Source: Eopsaltria australis (lineage: Eukaryota > Chordata > Aves > Passeriformes > Petroicidae). From it: a stretch of 64,000 nucleotides of DNA. Positions 23,101-36,028 of the stretch are shown here, piece after piece. The stretch's first letter is position 1. Every line of letters begins with the position of its first letter. The notes beneath the pieces were generated by a model. The model did not search any database. It had not been told where the DNA came from and was given only the letters and a program-made list of their open reading frames with translations. The stretch is taken from NCBI GenBank assembly GCA_034509425.1, contig JAVTVJ010000040.1:6959001-7023000 (forward strand). Direction: 5' to 3'. Both the position numbers and the translations under genes were made by a program.

Positions 23101-24984
23101 CATAACATGAAAAGAAACTTGTTCTTTACAGTCCATTCATAAACACATCAAGTTTCATACAAGTACTGTTTATTTCTGTTATTCCCATGGCAAGTAATTC
23201 CTGAATTGGTGTGCCAGGACTGCACATTTAATAATCACAAATCTAATAATTTCCATCTTATATTTATTAAAAAATAGAAAAACACATCTTCTAAATTTCA
23301 AATCTCAAGTTTTATTACTAAGTTTACAAGGCTAACTGGTTATGTAAGCACACACCATTCATTTACTGCCTTTTCTTACAATGTAAGAAAATTAAAAGGG
23401 AAAGAGGCTGTAAATAAAAAGGCTGTTATAGATGGATACCTTCTAAGTGATATATGTGATAGAAATGATTAGCATTAACTGATCTTTGTAAAGAATGTAC
23501 AAGGATAATTCATTATAACAGCTTAGAAGTGCAATTAGTGAACGATAGTGTAAATGACACTGTTGTTCATAGACTTACCCATAAGACTAATTATATTTTG
23601 AAAACTACTTAGTGAAAAATTGATTGCATGGGTCCTGTGGGTATAGATAATTGAGATAAAAATATGTAAACAAATGCCCATTAATAAGTTTTACAGCAAA
23701 TTTATATATTTACATGTTTAGTTAGTTTGGAAATACACATAAAAACGAGAATTTTCTGGTATTTCATTCTGAAGGCACATTTAAGTGAAAAAAATACTTT
23801 ATGACTTTGCAAACAACACTATTTGATTATTCTTACATTGCACAGATTAATTTATTTTTTCCTCTCACTATGTCCTAATATTTCAAAAATAGTAAAGTCC
23901 AGGAAAAGAACAATCAAACTCAGCTATCCTTAATTGCTGTTTCAAGGATTTTCTTTTGTGTAGCTTCAGTGTGGCACATGCCAGACCAGAACAAGCTCTT
24001 CCTAGTGGTGGTTGCAGTTATTCCTTGGGCAACAGGAGCTATAATAGAGGTAAGATAGTAATATAAACTATAGTTTTTACATAATAATAAGTTTGACAGT
24101 ATTTAATTTAATATGTATGTTTGAGAACTTACTGATAATACCTCATTGGTCTGATTCTATTTCTTTAACAAGTACTAATTTCCTGAACTTTTTGAAATTT
24201 CCAAAAGCTTTTATTTAATGTTGGCATTTTGCTTGGAGACTGTTTTTTTCTGAAGACGTTAGTGAATTAATGTGAAAATATTTGGTCATTATAAAAATGA
24301 AGTTTAAATTGAGTTTGAATGCATAAAAAATATTGTATGATGTGCTTTTACCCATGAAAATGCATTTATCTGTTATTAGGGAGTGTTTTCAGCTACAACT
24401 TAACTTGGTTGCTGAATACAGGAAAAAAGACTACATCACCTAAACATATAACTTCAAGCATTAATTCCAAGAATGAACTTGACATGGAAGGATATGAGAC
24501 TGATCAAGAGAAAACTTAATGCTGGATAGCAGTGGCAAAATATTTCAGTTTGAGGCCCACAGGAGCCCCAGTGCAAATTGTTCCTGTGAATCTAAACCTT
24601 TCATCAATCAGATGTAAATTACAGCATGCACAACTGGCTGCCTTTTCCATTCTAGAGTTCCCTACAGAGAACAAGAGATCTAACCACTACAGAGGCTCAA
24701 CTAAACTGCAGTATTTTTGCTCCCTAGAGGTTATATACCAACATATCAGAAGAGACAACATTCACTTGTATTCCACATCAGGAGATCTTACAAAATCAGA
24801 CAGAGAGTCAAGCCAAAATCCTCTAGAAAAACTTATAACGCAGGGAACCAGGGAGGGGACCATGGGGGAGATGTACTGATACAGCACTAAAAGGTTTCCT
24901 CCTAACAATACTTTTCTAACTACATGTCAAAGCTTTCCTTGAATAGCTGGCTCAGAGAAATTGAACATAAGAGGCTGGATTCTC
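20141..24984. other. Non-genic stretch, possible exon and hairpin
   Basis: No known gene was recognised. It includes a small perfect hairpin at 22226-22246 (9-base stem, 3-base loop). A segment at 23964-24049 is bounded by good splice-site matches. The 23440-23660 stretch has conserved-element texture. A 115-codon open frame at 24532-24879 (+) shows no recognisable domain. Confidence 0.45.
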
Positions 24985-25527
24985 CTTTGGATTCAGCACC
25001 GAGAGAGCTCATTTACTTCTTAGTAGCTGGGACAAGGATGTGTTTTGGATGAAGTATGAGAATTCTGCTGGTAACACACTGATGTTTTAGTTCTTGCAGT
25101 TTCTCAGGCTTTGCCAATGAGGAGCTACACAAAAAGCTAAGTGGGAATAGGACAGCTGTCCCAAACTGGGAAAGGGATATTCCATAGCATAGAACATCCT
25201 GCTGAGTAAGTAAACTGAAAGAAGTGGTCCATGAGGGGCCAATCACTGCTTGGGGATGGGCTGGGCAATGGTCGGTGGGTGGTGAGCAGTTGTGCTAGTT
25301 TTATTGGGCTTTAGTTCTCCCTCCTTTTTATTACAGTTGTTGTTGTTATGATTATGTTTTTGTTTAATTGGGTTTTTTTTTTTTACTTTGTTTTGGTTAT
25401 TGAAGTGTTCTAACCTCAACCCATGAGTTTCAATTTTTTCCCAAATTCTCCACTCCACACATTGGAGTCAGGCAGTGAGCAAGCAGCTGTGCGGTACTTA
25501 GTTGCCGGCTGGGGTTAAACCATGACA
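24985..25527 (+). mobile_element. Solo LTR of an avian endogenous retrovirus
   Basis: This matches a very common neoavian LTR. Early landmarks are ACTTCTTAGTAGCTGG (about 25014-25029), TGTTTTGGATGAAGTATGAGA (25040-25060) and TAACACACTGATGTTTTAG (25072-25090). A GGGATATTCCATA stretch is at about 25173-25185, followed by a degenerate TATA-box region (AGTAAGTAAACTG, 25206-25218). Further right are GGGCAATGGTCGGTGGGTGG (about 25263-25282), a microsatellite-like (TTG)n and T-rich patch (25335-25384), and CAACCCATGAGTTTCAATTTT (25417-25437). The end is GTTGCCGGCTGGGGTTAAAC followed by CATGACA at 25527. No retroviral coding is adjacent, so it is a solo LTR left by recombination. Divergence suggests moderate age. 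The 5' boundary is approximate, since the first ~30 bases align poorly. Confidence 0.85.
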
Positions 25528-26109
25528 GATAGAGAAGGGTAAGTTATTTATAAAGAATAGAAGCATAAGACTTACTTCCAGTATTCACATAACTGTCACA
25601 GACTTTTATAAGTAACAGGAAGGACAAAACCAGATTTTAAGGAACAAATTAAAAATAAAGCTGTCGAACCACCTAACAGTGAATACCTGAGCTACCATGA
25701 AGCAAAACTTTACTATGACTGAATTTCGGCCACAGAGAAGAAAGCTGAATTTCTTGCTGTGTTTGCTATCTACACTCACCTAATTATAGGCAGAGTTAAT
25801 GTATGAACAGACCCTATGATCTGTAGAAGCAAACCACAAATGTCAAGCTCTGAAGTAAAATCAGAAGACGACTAGAATATTTGAGAAAAGGTGCAGTTTA
25901 ATGTAGTATTTCTCAAACTTCCTAGTAAATTGTGACCTCCTTTTGTCTCACCAGTCACCATGAAACTTTCTGAGTCAGCAGCAGCTCAGTTTCTGCAGAG
26001 TAAAGGCTGCTAACAACTAGCTGAAAGTATTTACATTAACCTACCTGTCATCAAGCACTAGAGTGACTGCTTAATTATAGGTGGTTAGCAGATAGATAGC
26101 CAAGGTAAA

Positions 26110-26146
26110 CAGGTGCACCTGGTCATTGTCTCACCTATTATCACCT
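26110..26146. promoter_or_regulatory. Candidate E-box / ZEB-type CACCT cluster
   Basis: A perfect 12-base palindrome CAGGTGCACCTG (26110-26121) contains CAGGTG and CACCTG. Two further TCACCT words lie at 26131-26136 and 26141-26146. Paired CACCT sites are the known target type of ZEB (delta-EF1/SIP1) zinc-finger repressors, and CACCTG is also bound by SNAI and some bHLH factors. Whether this site is used is unknown, and clustering by chance is possible. Confidence 0.25.
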
Positions 26147-29100
26147 CTCACTCCCAATATGAATGCTTCTGTGACCTATTTAGGAACTAGTAATAGATAC
26201 TGAATGTGGAGATGATAAAGTTACTTCTCCCATCCTGCAAGTGATCTGGCCCTCCCACATGTTTCATTTCTTCTCCACTCCTTGTTGGCCTCGTCTACTT
26301 ATATAGCAAGCTTTTGAAGAAATGAATTCTTGTACATCATTCCTGTGACACGAGGTTAGCATCAATGTTTCTCAAAACACACAAATAATACTAATAGGTT
26401 CTAAATAATGATGTTTCATATAACTTTAGTTATTCTAGATGCACAAACCAAAATGTTACAAAGTTTTAGAAAGGTGGAAAGTACTTTGCTTACTTCCATG
26501 CCTTTGCCCTTCTAAATGATACTCATTCTTGTATTATAACCTACTGAAATAAAATATTGCCACCTGGTAATAAGACTAGGAGCTGAAATTTCGATTGTTG
26601 TTAGGATCTTTAGGTCAAAGTTCTGGCGTGAATTCTTCAGTTTTTGAAGAAGACTTATGCCACCAAGAAACATAATTGCAGAAACTGAAGATACATTTAA
26701 AGCTTTTTTAGTAAAAAACAAAGTCAGACACCTAAAATTCTCAGCTTTGTGATTATTTCTGAACACTATGGACCTTTTTCTTTGCCTGGAAGGTGGCTAA
26801 GAGCCTGTGTGATACACAGTGCTTACTGAAACCCAGTTGCTAGTGGGCCAACACCTAACTATTAAACTTCTATTTCAACTAACATCAATATTGGAAAGAC
26901 TCTACAATTCGAAGTCTATTACCTGAAAAAGGAAAAATATATGAAAGACATTCGCAATGAAAAGCTGAAAAGCTTTAGCTGTTGCTTTCTTTACTGCCCC
27001 TTCCATGGGCAAGTCCACAAGCTCTTATCTACAGATCAGGGCACTGGTTATTTTCCTTAGAAAAATCCCTGCCATTTTCCTGTATATTTGACCTTTCCAC
27101 CTGTTTCTATCTTTTTTGATTAAAAATATTAATTGCTTCCTAAGTCTTCCCTAAAGTGAGGTGACAAGAGCTACCTTTCTGCTGGGATAAGCAGTATTCC
27201 CAGAATTCAAATAAGTGGCATCTTCATTTATTGATTCCTGCTACATTTTCTTTAACTAGGGAATACCTTAGAGGCCTCCACATTTCTGAGTAATTTTCTG
27301 CACCTCTGAAATGTTTACTTCCCTATTTATTCACTTTTGTTTCTCAAATCTAATTAAGTTCTGTATCTGTGACCCCATAGAAGAAAAAGAGATGAAAGTT
27401 TCTGTTGCCTTAATGTTTTCTAGTGAATCTAAATTTTAAACAAGTTGATCTTTCAAGGAACATTTTAAAGAAATAAAATAATGACATACCTATTCCTTAT
27501 AGAAATCAATGGATTCCAAGTACAGACTAGAACTCTGTGAAGCATCTATTAATTGGAATTTCATTATTCCAAATCCTAAAACCTAAGCCCTATGTAAAGG
27601 TTTTAAAATAAAACCTCTCTGCAGAAAACAAGTAAACAAAAACGTTAAAATTCTGATCAATTCTTTAGGCTTCTAGAGAGGATCCTAACACTTGAAAAAG
27701 AATAAAAAGTTTAAGGTTTAGTAAGTTTACTGATACATCCTCTCTGTTGTCCCTTTTAGCTTACATTTAGAGGCTCAGTTCTGCCAGGAACTCTGATTAA
27801 GTGCTATTAATCTCTTCTTTCCTTCCCACATGCATACCTTCTTGCTTCTCTGCAAAACCCAGCCAAAGGGTCATTGCAAGTTGTTTGGTGACCAAGATAC
27901 AAATCTTCAACCTTTGCATTCTTTTAGATGTCAGCAGGTCATGAGATTCAAGTCCATATGTCCCCCTTTTGCTGTCTTTAGTTAGCTCTACAGCCACTTT
28001 GCTCTAATTCTTCAGGTAAAATTAAAATGAAATTAAATGAAAGAGGATTTTAATTAATAGCCAGCAAAAAATCACCTTCAAAACATAAAAATAACATAAC
28101 TAGACATTTGCAAACAAATGGAATAATTTATGTAGTCCTCATCAGATGTAGTATCAACCTGTGATGTCAAAATAATTTTTAATGATCAAAAGGAAGCTGT
28201 ATAGGAGAAATACTCTTTTCCTTGGTTTCTTCTAAAATGCTCTCACCAAATATTGTCTACAAAGGCTCATACAGAACATGTAGAAATGGCTTATTGGGTT
28301 CAGAAAATGACTTTTATTCAACTTTTCAATCTTTTGGGGAAAATAGATATGTATTTAGATACCTATTTTGGTACTTTTTGCCATATTCCAATTTAATTTC
28401 ATCTAAATGTTTTAAAGATGTCATTGAAATCTCACTTTCTGTGTTACATATAAAAACAGATCTATTGCTCTCTACTTTCTAAACACCTCTTTTAATGATA
28501 TTTTCATCTCTGGGTATTGAAGAGAACACAATTCATTAATTCCTTTAGCAATTTAAACTAAGAGATACTGTCTTTACATTTGTCTCAACACCAGGAAAAC
28601 TGGAGAACTGTATGCCATGCTAATTTTGCTTATGAAATTGTCATCAAGTTTATGTACAACGGTAATGGATACTTTCTCATTTAAGTAAATAATGCATCCT
28701 TTAAGAATGGAAATTATGAAACTCAGCAAAAATCTACGCAGTCTTTGAGTTCTGAGGCTTAAATTCCTCTGTCTTTTCCTCCGAAGTTAGGAACTCAACA
28801 ACTTTCTCTTAATTTTTCAGTTGTTGTATATGTATCATTCTGATCCTCTCCAGGAAAACCTTTGTGTCACGATCACTCTTGAGGGAATCATACCAATCTA
28901 TTATGAATTCAACTTTTTCCAAATATACCACAGGCTTTTTTTCTTTTTCTGCAAATTTAAAAATAGCTGGTAAATGACTAGTCATTTTGCAAGGTTGGTA
29001 ACATTTTCAGTTTTAAGTAGACTACATGGATTAGGCAAGAAATGCAAAGAATTTTTTGCAAATGACAATGTACCAAAATAGGAGAACTTTAGTAGAACTG

Positions 29101-31739
29101 CCTAATCACAGATGATCCTATACCCTTGTTTCCTCTCCCCAGGGCAAAGTGTATTCCCCTAGAAACCTAGCAGAAGGCCCAAAATCAAAGCACAATAATG
29201 CATCAATACTTCTGACTTTAGAACCACAATTTCTACACTTGCATATTTCCTTAAAAAATCTAGTTGCACTCACTAACCTTTCAGAAGTTATCTAAACTCC
29301 AGAGGTTTTATCAACAGTTAGAGAAAAATGGTTATTACTGAATAGCTCACTGTTACCATATCTTTGTGATGATGCTCAAACGTTTTAGCAAACCATTTCT
29401 TTGTCAGCTCTTGACAAAGTAGCCAGCTGCAAGACACAGTTTCATAAAGATAACCTCTGAATGGATTGGAATGAAATCCCTTCATGAGATCTAGGAATCT
29501 AGGTTAGCAGCCTCTAGGTTATACAGAAAATCAGCCACAATATCTGCCTTATGATGCCTACAATCTGTGTTTTCATTGGGGGAAGGGGTTTAATTCCTTT
29601 TTTTTCCTTGCACTTGGTTTAATGTGACTCAGATTATAGGTATTTTTAACTGTTTACTTTACATTTTGCTATTACAATACTTGTCACTTGAAATTTCAAA
29701 ATTCTTGCAATTCACACTTTTATTCATACATTTTAATACAGACTATATCTTGCAAAATTCTACTAGAGGCTTCTGTTTATGATCCATTCTCAAAATTAAT
29801 ATTATGCTTTTGAAAGCCACTCCATTACGATCAACTTACATTTGCTCTTGGTTTAATGGCATAGTGTTCAGGATACCTGCAATACTGAAGATATAAGAAA
29901 CTATAAAAATAAACTTTAAAAAAATGTAGAAGCATGTGGTTTTACATGAAAAAATCAAATTAATTCCACTCTAATTTTTTAAAAATAAGAAAAGTTATAA
30001 AAGTTAAGCTTATTCTCATTAAGAAATAACACAATAAATCACAGAGATATTCATAACTGAGAGACTTACAATCTGAATAAAAATTTTGTGCACAGTTATC
30101 ACAAATACGAAGTTGTTACAAACATTCCTCCCTCTTTCACCCTTCTTCCACTGTATCCCTGCCCTGAAAGAGACATCAACTCAAATGAAAATCCATACAG
30201 AGAATATAGACCTGGAGTCACTCAAGTACACTTTACTCAAGAAGTTGGATGTAAGCCAGCTCCAGTCTGGAAGCAATCTAAGCACGTTCATACAGTGCTG
30301 CATGCAGATTTATAAGCTCTGCCTCTCAATGTTGATGTTCCCCATGATGTTCACTAGAGGCTTTGCTACTGTTATTTATTTTATTTGGAATGCACTCAGA
30401 TGCAATGGTGATGAGCCGCAGTACAAAACCCTGTGAGAGAGAGTGACAGAGTGTGAGACAGAGATGAGAATGAGAATAAAGGCATTTTTATTACATTAGT
30501 CTCAGTTTGAAATTCATAATCCTGAAATTCTCTGAACAATGGACTTAAACTACAGTCAGCAATTCAAGAGGAACAGATTCCTCACATGAGCCTCTTGGTG
30601 TGTGGTGTCAAAAGGTCAAAAACATTGAATATGATTTAAATGTGTAAGTTGAGACTCTGAAGAGAAACCACACATTCTGAAGTGGTGTGAGAAATGACCA
30701 CGAGCCCTTTTAACACTAGTTTCTGTCACAAAGCAAATCTTCCCTAACACCAATATCCTGAATATACTTCTCTATTCCACTAGTTAAAAATGTAAGGGAG
30801 GAAACTGCATCCTCCTACAGCCTGAATACTCTCCATTCTGCTCTCAAGGGATCTTAACATATCTGGCTTTGGACACCTAATTTTCTTCCCTTACTTTGGA
30901 ATGTTGCAAAATTGAAAAATAAATCATAATATTATATACTTTACTGTAGAAAATGCTTTCTTAATCTATTCCTTTCACACACATATATAAAGAATATACT
31001 CCAAACTTACATTCTGTTTCTCCATGTGCATAAAATTGCCACAAATAAAATGAGAGTCACCATTTATTCTTTGTATCAGATAAGAAAAGAAGTTTTAAAC
31101 CTTTCTATGGAGTGATAAAATAGAAACAAATTTTATAATTTATGGTTCACAGGATGCAACGATTGACATTATATAGAAATTTAATCAGTCTTGCAGAGCT
31201 CACAGACATATCACAGTAGGAGGTTCTTTTGACATTTCATGGAGAACTAGGCAAGATGAGGCACAATATGTGTGCATATTTCAGTATGTTATGTATTTTC
31301 TTAAGCTTTTATCCTTTCAGGAGTCGCTGTCATTTTGAAGGAATCATTCCTTTAAAATGTTCTAAATACATGAAAGACAAACTTCAAGATTGGTTTTGAG
31401 CAAAACAGAGTTAGAAATACTTGCAGAGGTAACCAATTCCTTTCTGATATGGACTTCACAAAACTGAGACACTTCTATAACACCTTTTCTATACCTCTTG
31501 AAATCTGTCAGGTGTACAGCACCTGGCTGTAGTCACATAATCAGGCTATAACCCTAATGTCACGTAGAGTTATGACTGGGAACATTTTGCCACAAAGTCT
31601 ATCAAGGGTGCTTGATGAAAAAGTCAACTCAAAGCCTTACACACCCACAGCTACCTAATTTCTACATTCCAAACAACAAAGAACAGAGCCTGTAGAGGGG
31701 GCTAGAAAACTATTTTTTTCAAGCTAAATTTTAATATTC

Positions 31740-32060
31740 TTATTTGCAATATGCTGGTTTCTGTAATGAACAGAGTGCCATAATTTTACTTCATCCAGCA
31801 ATATTCCATTATTGTTGATTGAAACAACTTTGCTTTAGAAGCAGTTTTGTATCGGAGTGCCATAATTACATTTGTAACTATTTAGTAAACCTACTTATAT
31901 GCTATTGTGATATTAGTGCTTGTTGGACAGAATATCTGAAGCCTCTAATACTTTACCATAAGCCAGTGATTATGACTGTTTTTCAGAAATTCTCATTAGG
32001 AATGTAGGCAGTTACATAAACCTTTTGATAATGTTATCTGATACATTATTAAATGTTTTG
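31740..32060. promoter_or_regulatory. Candidate conserved non-coding element
   Basis: Non-repetitive sequence dense in ATTA/TAAT homeodomain words (for example ATTATTGTTGATTG, CATAATTACA, GATTATGAC) and ATTGTT/AACAAC SOX-like words. It has no simple-sequence degeneration over about 300 bases. This texture is typical of developmental enhancers in vertebrate gene deserts. The call is inference from composition only. Confidence 0.25.
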
Positions 32061-35000
32061 CTGCTATTATCAAACTAATAACCTAATTTTTCTCATTCTC
32101 CACCATTTTTTCTCATACCCTAAAGTTGTGGCATAATATACAACCCACAGTATTCACTTTTTTAATGGAATCAAATTCCATCTTCACAGAGCTACCTTAA
32201 GAAACAAAGATAAAGAACAAAAAATAGCTCAAAATTATATATCTGGCCAGATAACCAGCTTAATACAATACTTTGCTATATTATTAGGTGAAAATCTTTT
32301 TTGAAAGTATGAAGTAGGAACAAGAATCACAGCTATAAATGACTTTAAGTGGAGCTGGATGAAACTTTATTTAAAGAAGTTTTTTCCCAGTAAAAATATG
32401 CAGGATTTTTTTCTTCGTTTCACTTCAAATTAAACTATGTTTTCTTAAATTGCATGTAGAAAAAGTAGCAATCCAGTAAACATCCCAGTTACAGTAAACT
32501 AAGGATTAAAGGCTGAGGCTGGGCTATTACTGGCTGATGGCTGGCTGGAGAGGTTTTCGGTCCTATCTGCTCTGTTCTCAGAGACATCATGAGCCATGGA
32601 TAGAGCCATGAATATTACAATAAACCCACAAATACAAAACCAGACCAAAAAACATTTATGTGGTAGAATTCTGGGTTGAGTAATAGCAAAGACAGAGTTA
32701 CTCTTGAGATTTCAAAAGTAAAGGTATCAATGAATTCTTATATTCATCAATTAGATAACTTTATCCTTTTCTATCCTGTCAGGAACTGTAAGCTTATTTG
32801 ATTATAGACAATCAAGAAAATTCCATTCTAAAATAAAACTCAAACATGGTCACAATTTTTTTAAATTTTTGTTTTGTTCAATATAATTAAAATTATGGCA
32901 CCAAACAACCTATTTAAAAAGCATAGAAACCAGTCATCATCTTAGAAATCTTAAAACCAAGAAAGGCTAATTTTCTTCAAGCTAGCCTCTTCCAGGATAA
33001 GATATTAACTCATTTCAAAAGTTTTGTGTGGCCTACAAAAGTCCACCTATGGCTTTTGTAAAATAATTTTTAATATACCATTGTTAGACCTGGGAAGTTG
33101 CAATTTGGGTTTACATGTCAGTATCTGTCAACAAAGCACAAAACTTCATCTGGAGAAATAGAGCATGAAATCACTTTCTCACCCTGCTTCTGTGTATCAT
33201 AGCTAACAACACTGAAACTTAAAAAAAACCCCACACCAATATTTAAGTGGTGTAAAAATAAGTTGTCAGATTATTTTCTCAACTCAATATCAAATCCAGA
33301 AGTACACACATTTCTGTTAACAGCTAGAAATCTTAGCATTACAACTGCTACATTACCTTTACCTTCTATTTTTCATAAATAAAAACAAAAGCTAAAAGAA
33401 TCTCTAAAATTTAGCATTTTTAAATTCCACACATCTATGACAGCATAGGAACAAATAGAGACAAATTTCAGTTGTCTCAGGATAAATAGCCACTTTATGT
33501 GAGAAGCACTGTTGACCATTGAAGACTTAAATTTGAGTAAAAATATTATCTTTCTTCTAAGAAAAGAGGGCTAAGCAAAACTAACAGTCTTACAAATTTC
33601 ATTGGGAGGTTCATGCAGGCTTCTAGAAGAAGCACAGAGTACTATTCCTCTTTCTACAACTTCAATATCAGCAGAGCTTCATCAAACTATCCATCTTCAC
33701 TTCTTTTAGAACCTCACTTGAAATGTGGCACAGCTTAAGTGAACAAATGATGAAAATGTGCTGTATAAAAGGCAGTATTTTGATTTAGGAAGAGAATTAT
33801 TCATAAGGTTTTTGGTTTAAGACATCAGATATACAATTACAATAAAAAATTAAAAGTAATGTTCTGGATGAACTTGCTTAAGCTGTTGAAGGACTATTTC
33901 AGGTTTCTTATTTACCAACATCCTGCAACTCATAGTTCTTCATTTGCTGGTCTGGCAAGATGCAGGTGTACCAAGAGAAAGCCTATCTTTGTTTACTTCT
34001 TTATGTGAACATTACAATGTACAGAAAAATCACCATTCAGTCCTTCCTTGTTTCTCCTTCAGGATTTTCAATCAATTCCATCTGGTTTAGGGGAAAAAAA
34101 ATACTCAAACCCCAAAATTATCAAAAAACCCACAAAAAACTCCAAGCATCAGCCAAACCTATCTACTGAAGAAACCTATCTATTAAAAAAAATCTAGGTC
34201 ATTTAAAGGAGATCTAGGGTCTACTTACTATAGAAGCCACTTAAAGGTTTTAGCAATTCTGAAAGTTTTTTTCATGCAAGGAAAGAAAAGGTCTCAAATA
34301 AAGGCTCCTATCACCCTATTAAAAGGTGACTTAAAAGGTTTCATTTAAAAGTATAAATTTAAATTAAATTTAGAGTTTCTTCATTTGTAGCTGCTTACTC
34401 AGGCCTTCTTTGGCTAGCACATTTGAAAAGAAAGATTTATCAGTCAAACAGCTCTGTTCTTGTCTTCTGCTTTCCGTCAAAGTTTTCCCTGTCCTTTTTC
34501 CTTTAATCTTTTACTTCTTGTTTACTCCATCTTTTATTATTGAAGGAAATTATTGAAGAAAAAAAAAGAGAAAGTATGTTTTAATCTCCACTCCATTTTC
34601 CCCTAAAGAGGGAAACTATTGTCAAAAAGGGATAGAGATCAGATACTGTGACAAGCTGAAAATTCTTATCATATGCACCAGAGATAGAGCCATAATTGTT
34701 ATTGCTTCTTGCCTGGAAGAAAGGTATAAAATTAAGGATCTTCCCTGATGCCTCTTGCATCCTTTAACAGACTACATTAGTCAACAAGGTTCTCAGGCTG
34801 GACCCATCCTGAACATTTAATTCATGTTTAAAGAGGGAAGCTCTCACAGAATTGTAAACATAGCTAACATTTTTGTGGGGATTTTCAAGTTAAGGTGTTC
34901 ACACATTGCTTCAAGTCCCTAATGTAACTTGGAACTTGTAAATTTTGAAGGAGATGAAAAGATAAACATAGGAGGAGTTAATAATACAAAATTCAGGTTC

Positions 35001-35654
35001 TTTGCATTGGATCATTAAGCACAATTAGTTGCAGCACCCTTGTTACAAGGCAATAAGAGTAAGCACTTCAGATGTAATAAAAGGCAGTACATCACTGATA
35101 ACCAATCTATATTCAGCTTACTACCACCTGTAAATGCAGGCAATATGCTTCTTTCAAAGAGGCTTGGAAAGTGGTTCCCAGGATACCTTTAGGGAACGTG
35201 TACTTTTTGAATTAATTAATCACTGGATGTCATCACTGCTCCGCTCCACTGCATATGAAATAGCACTTCTCTGGCACTTGAAAATCTTAGTCAGAAGGAG
35301 GTTCAAGTAAAACAGTTTAAGATAAATATAACTTCAGTGCAAGAGAGATTAGCAGGAGTTAATTCCAAGTGGAAATGGGGAAAGTATCACTGCAGCTTTT
35401 ATATTGCAGATGAGTTTCCTTCATTATTTGCATTCTTTTCATGCATATCAACTTAGAAGAATTTCCTTTTTTTTCTTTTTAGTAATATATTGAGTGAATG
35501 CTCTTTCAGGGAGGTGATCTTGGCAGATACATACTGCAGGAATAAAAGCTTTTTAAGTTCTCTACCAATGTACATTGGCTCTAAGATTTTGGCCAAAACA
35601 GTGTTTCATAGTGAAGAAAGACAACATTTTTCCAAATAGAGGTCTTTTTTTATG

Positions 35655-35779
35655 GTATGTACAAATAGAGGTAGGATACCAAAGCATGAATTTTCACTAG
35701 TGACCCTAAGGCAGAATGTGAACCAAGGTCTCCAGAGGGGAAAGGCTAATGCACTAACCTACTGCACAACCAAGTCCCC
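35655..35779 (-). mobile_element. Probable tRNA-derived SINE remnant, antisense
   Basis: On the minus strand, about 35779-35709 reads like the head of a tRNA-derived SINE. An A-box-like stretch is followed by CATTAGCCTTTCCCCTCTGG, GAGACC, and a B-box-like word GGTTCACATTC (complement of 35714-35724; consensus GGTTCRANNCC). The spacing and the phrase 'GGAGACCTTGGTTC' are those of old amniote tRNA-SINE/MIR-like heads. The body to about 35655 (CCTTAGGGTCACTAGTG on the minus strand) may belong to the same element. It is heavily decayed, and the family is not assigned. Confidence 0.45.
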
Positions 35780-36001
35780 TTCACTTTCCAATTATCACAG
35801 AACCTCTCCTACTGCTGTGACATTCTCCTTGCCACATAGGTCAAAAAGTGAGTTACTGTCAAAAGTGATTAATCTATCAGCTGGCTCAGGAATTCCATAG
35901 AATAAAATGAGGGGTGCTTGTCCCAAGTATGGTTGCAATACTACAGATTTACTTTCAGGCTTTTTATATCTGAAATCCTGACTGTTTTCTCATTCATATA
36001 G

Positions 36002-36028
36002 TATCATATCATATCATATCATATATCA
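36002..36028. repeat. (ATATC)n pentanucleotide repeat
   Basis: About five units of the pentamer TATCA/ATATC in a row, slightly degenerate at the right end. Confidence 0.85.

Larger units (their letters stand above)
25528..35654. other. Non-genic AT-rich stretch with regulatory-looking patches
   Basis: No gene or clear repeat was recognised in these 10 kb. Patches worth noting are the CACCT/E-box cluster at 26110-26146, the homeodomain-word-rich stretch at 31740-32060, and 34980-35290. The GA-rich run at 30433-30478 follows a 116-codon open frame (30086-30436) without recognisable domains. No large simple repeats are present. Confidence 0.5.

Noticed and set aside
24532..24879. 115-codon + strand open frame just left of the solo LTR
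   Set aside because: Considered as a retroviral or retroposed gene piece. No retroviral motif or known protein family is visible.
25243..25458. Asn/Lys-rich minus-strand open frame
   Set aside because: It is the complement of the LTR's T/TTG-rich patch, not a gene.
30086..30436. 116-codon + strand open frame followed by a GA-rich run
   Set aside because: No recognisable domain, and a second + strand frame is open over the same bases.
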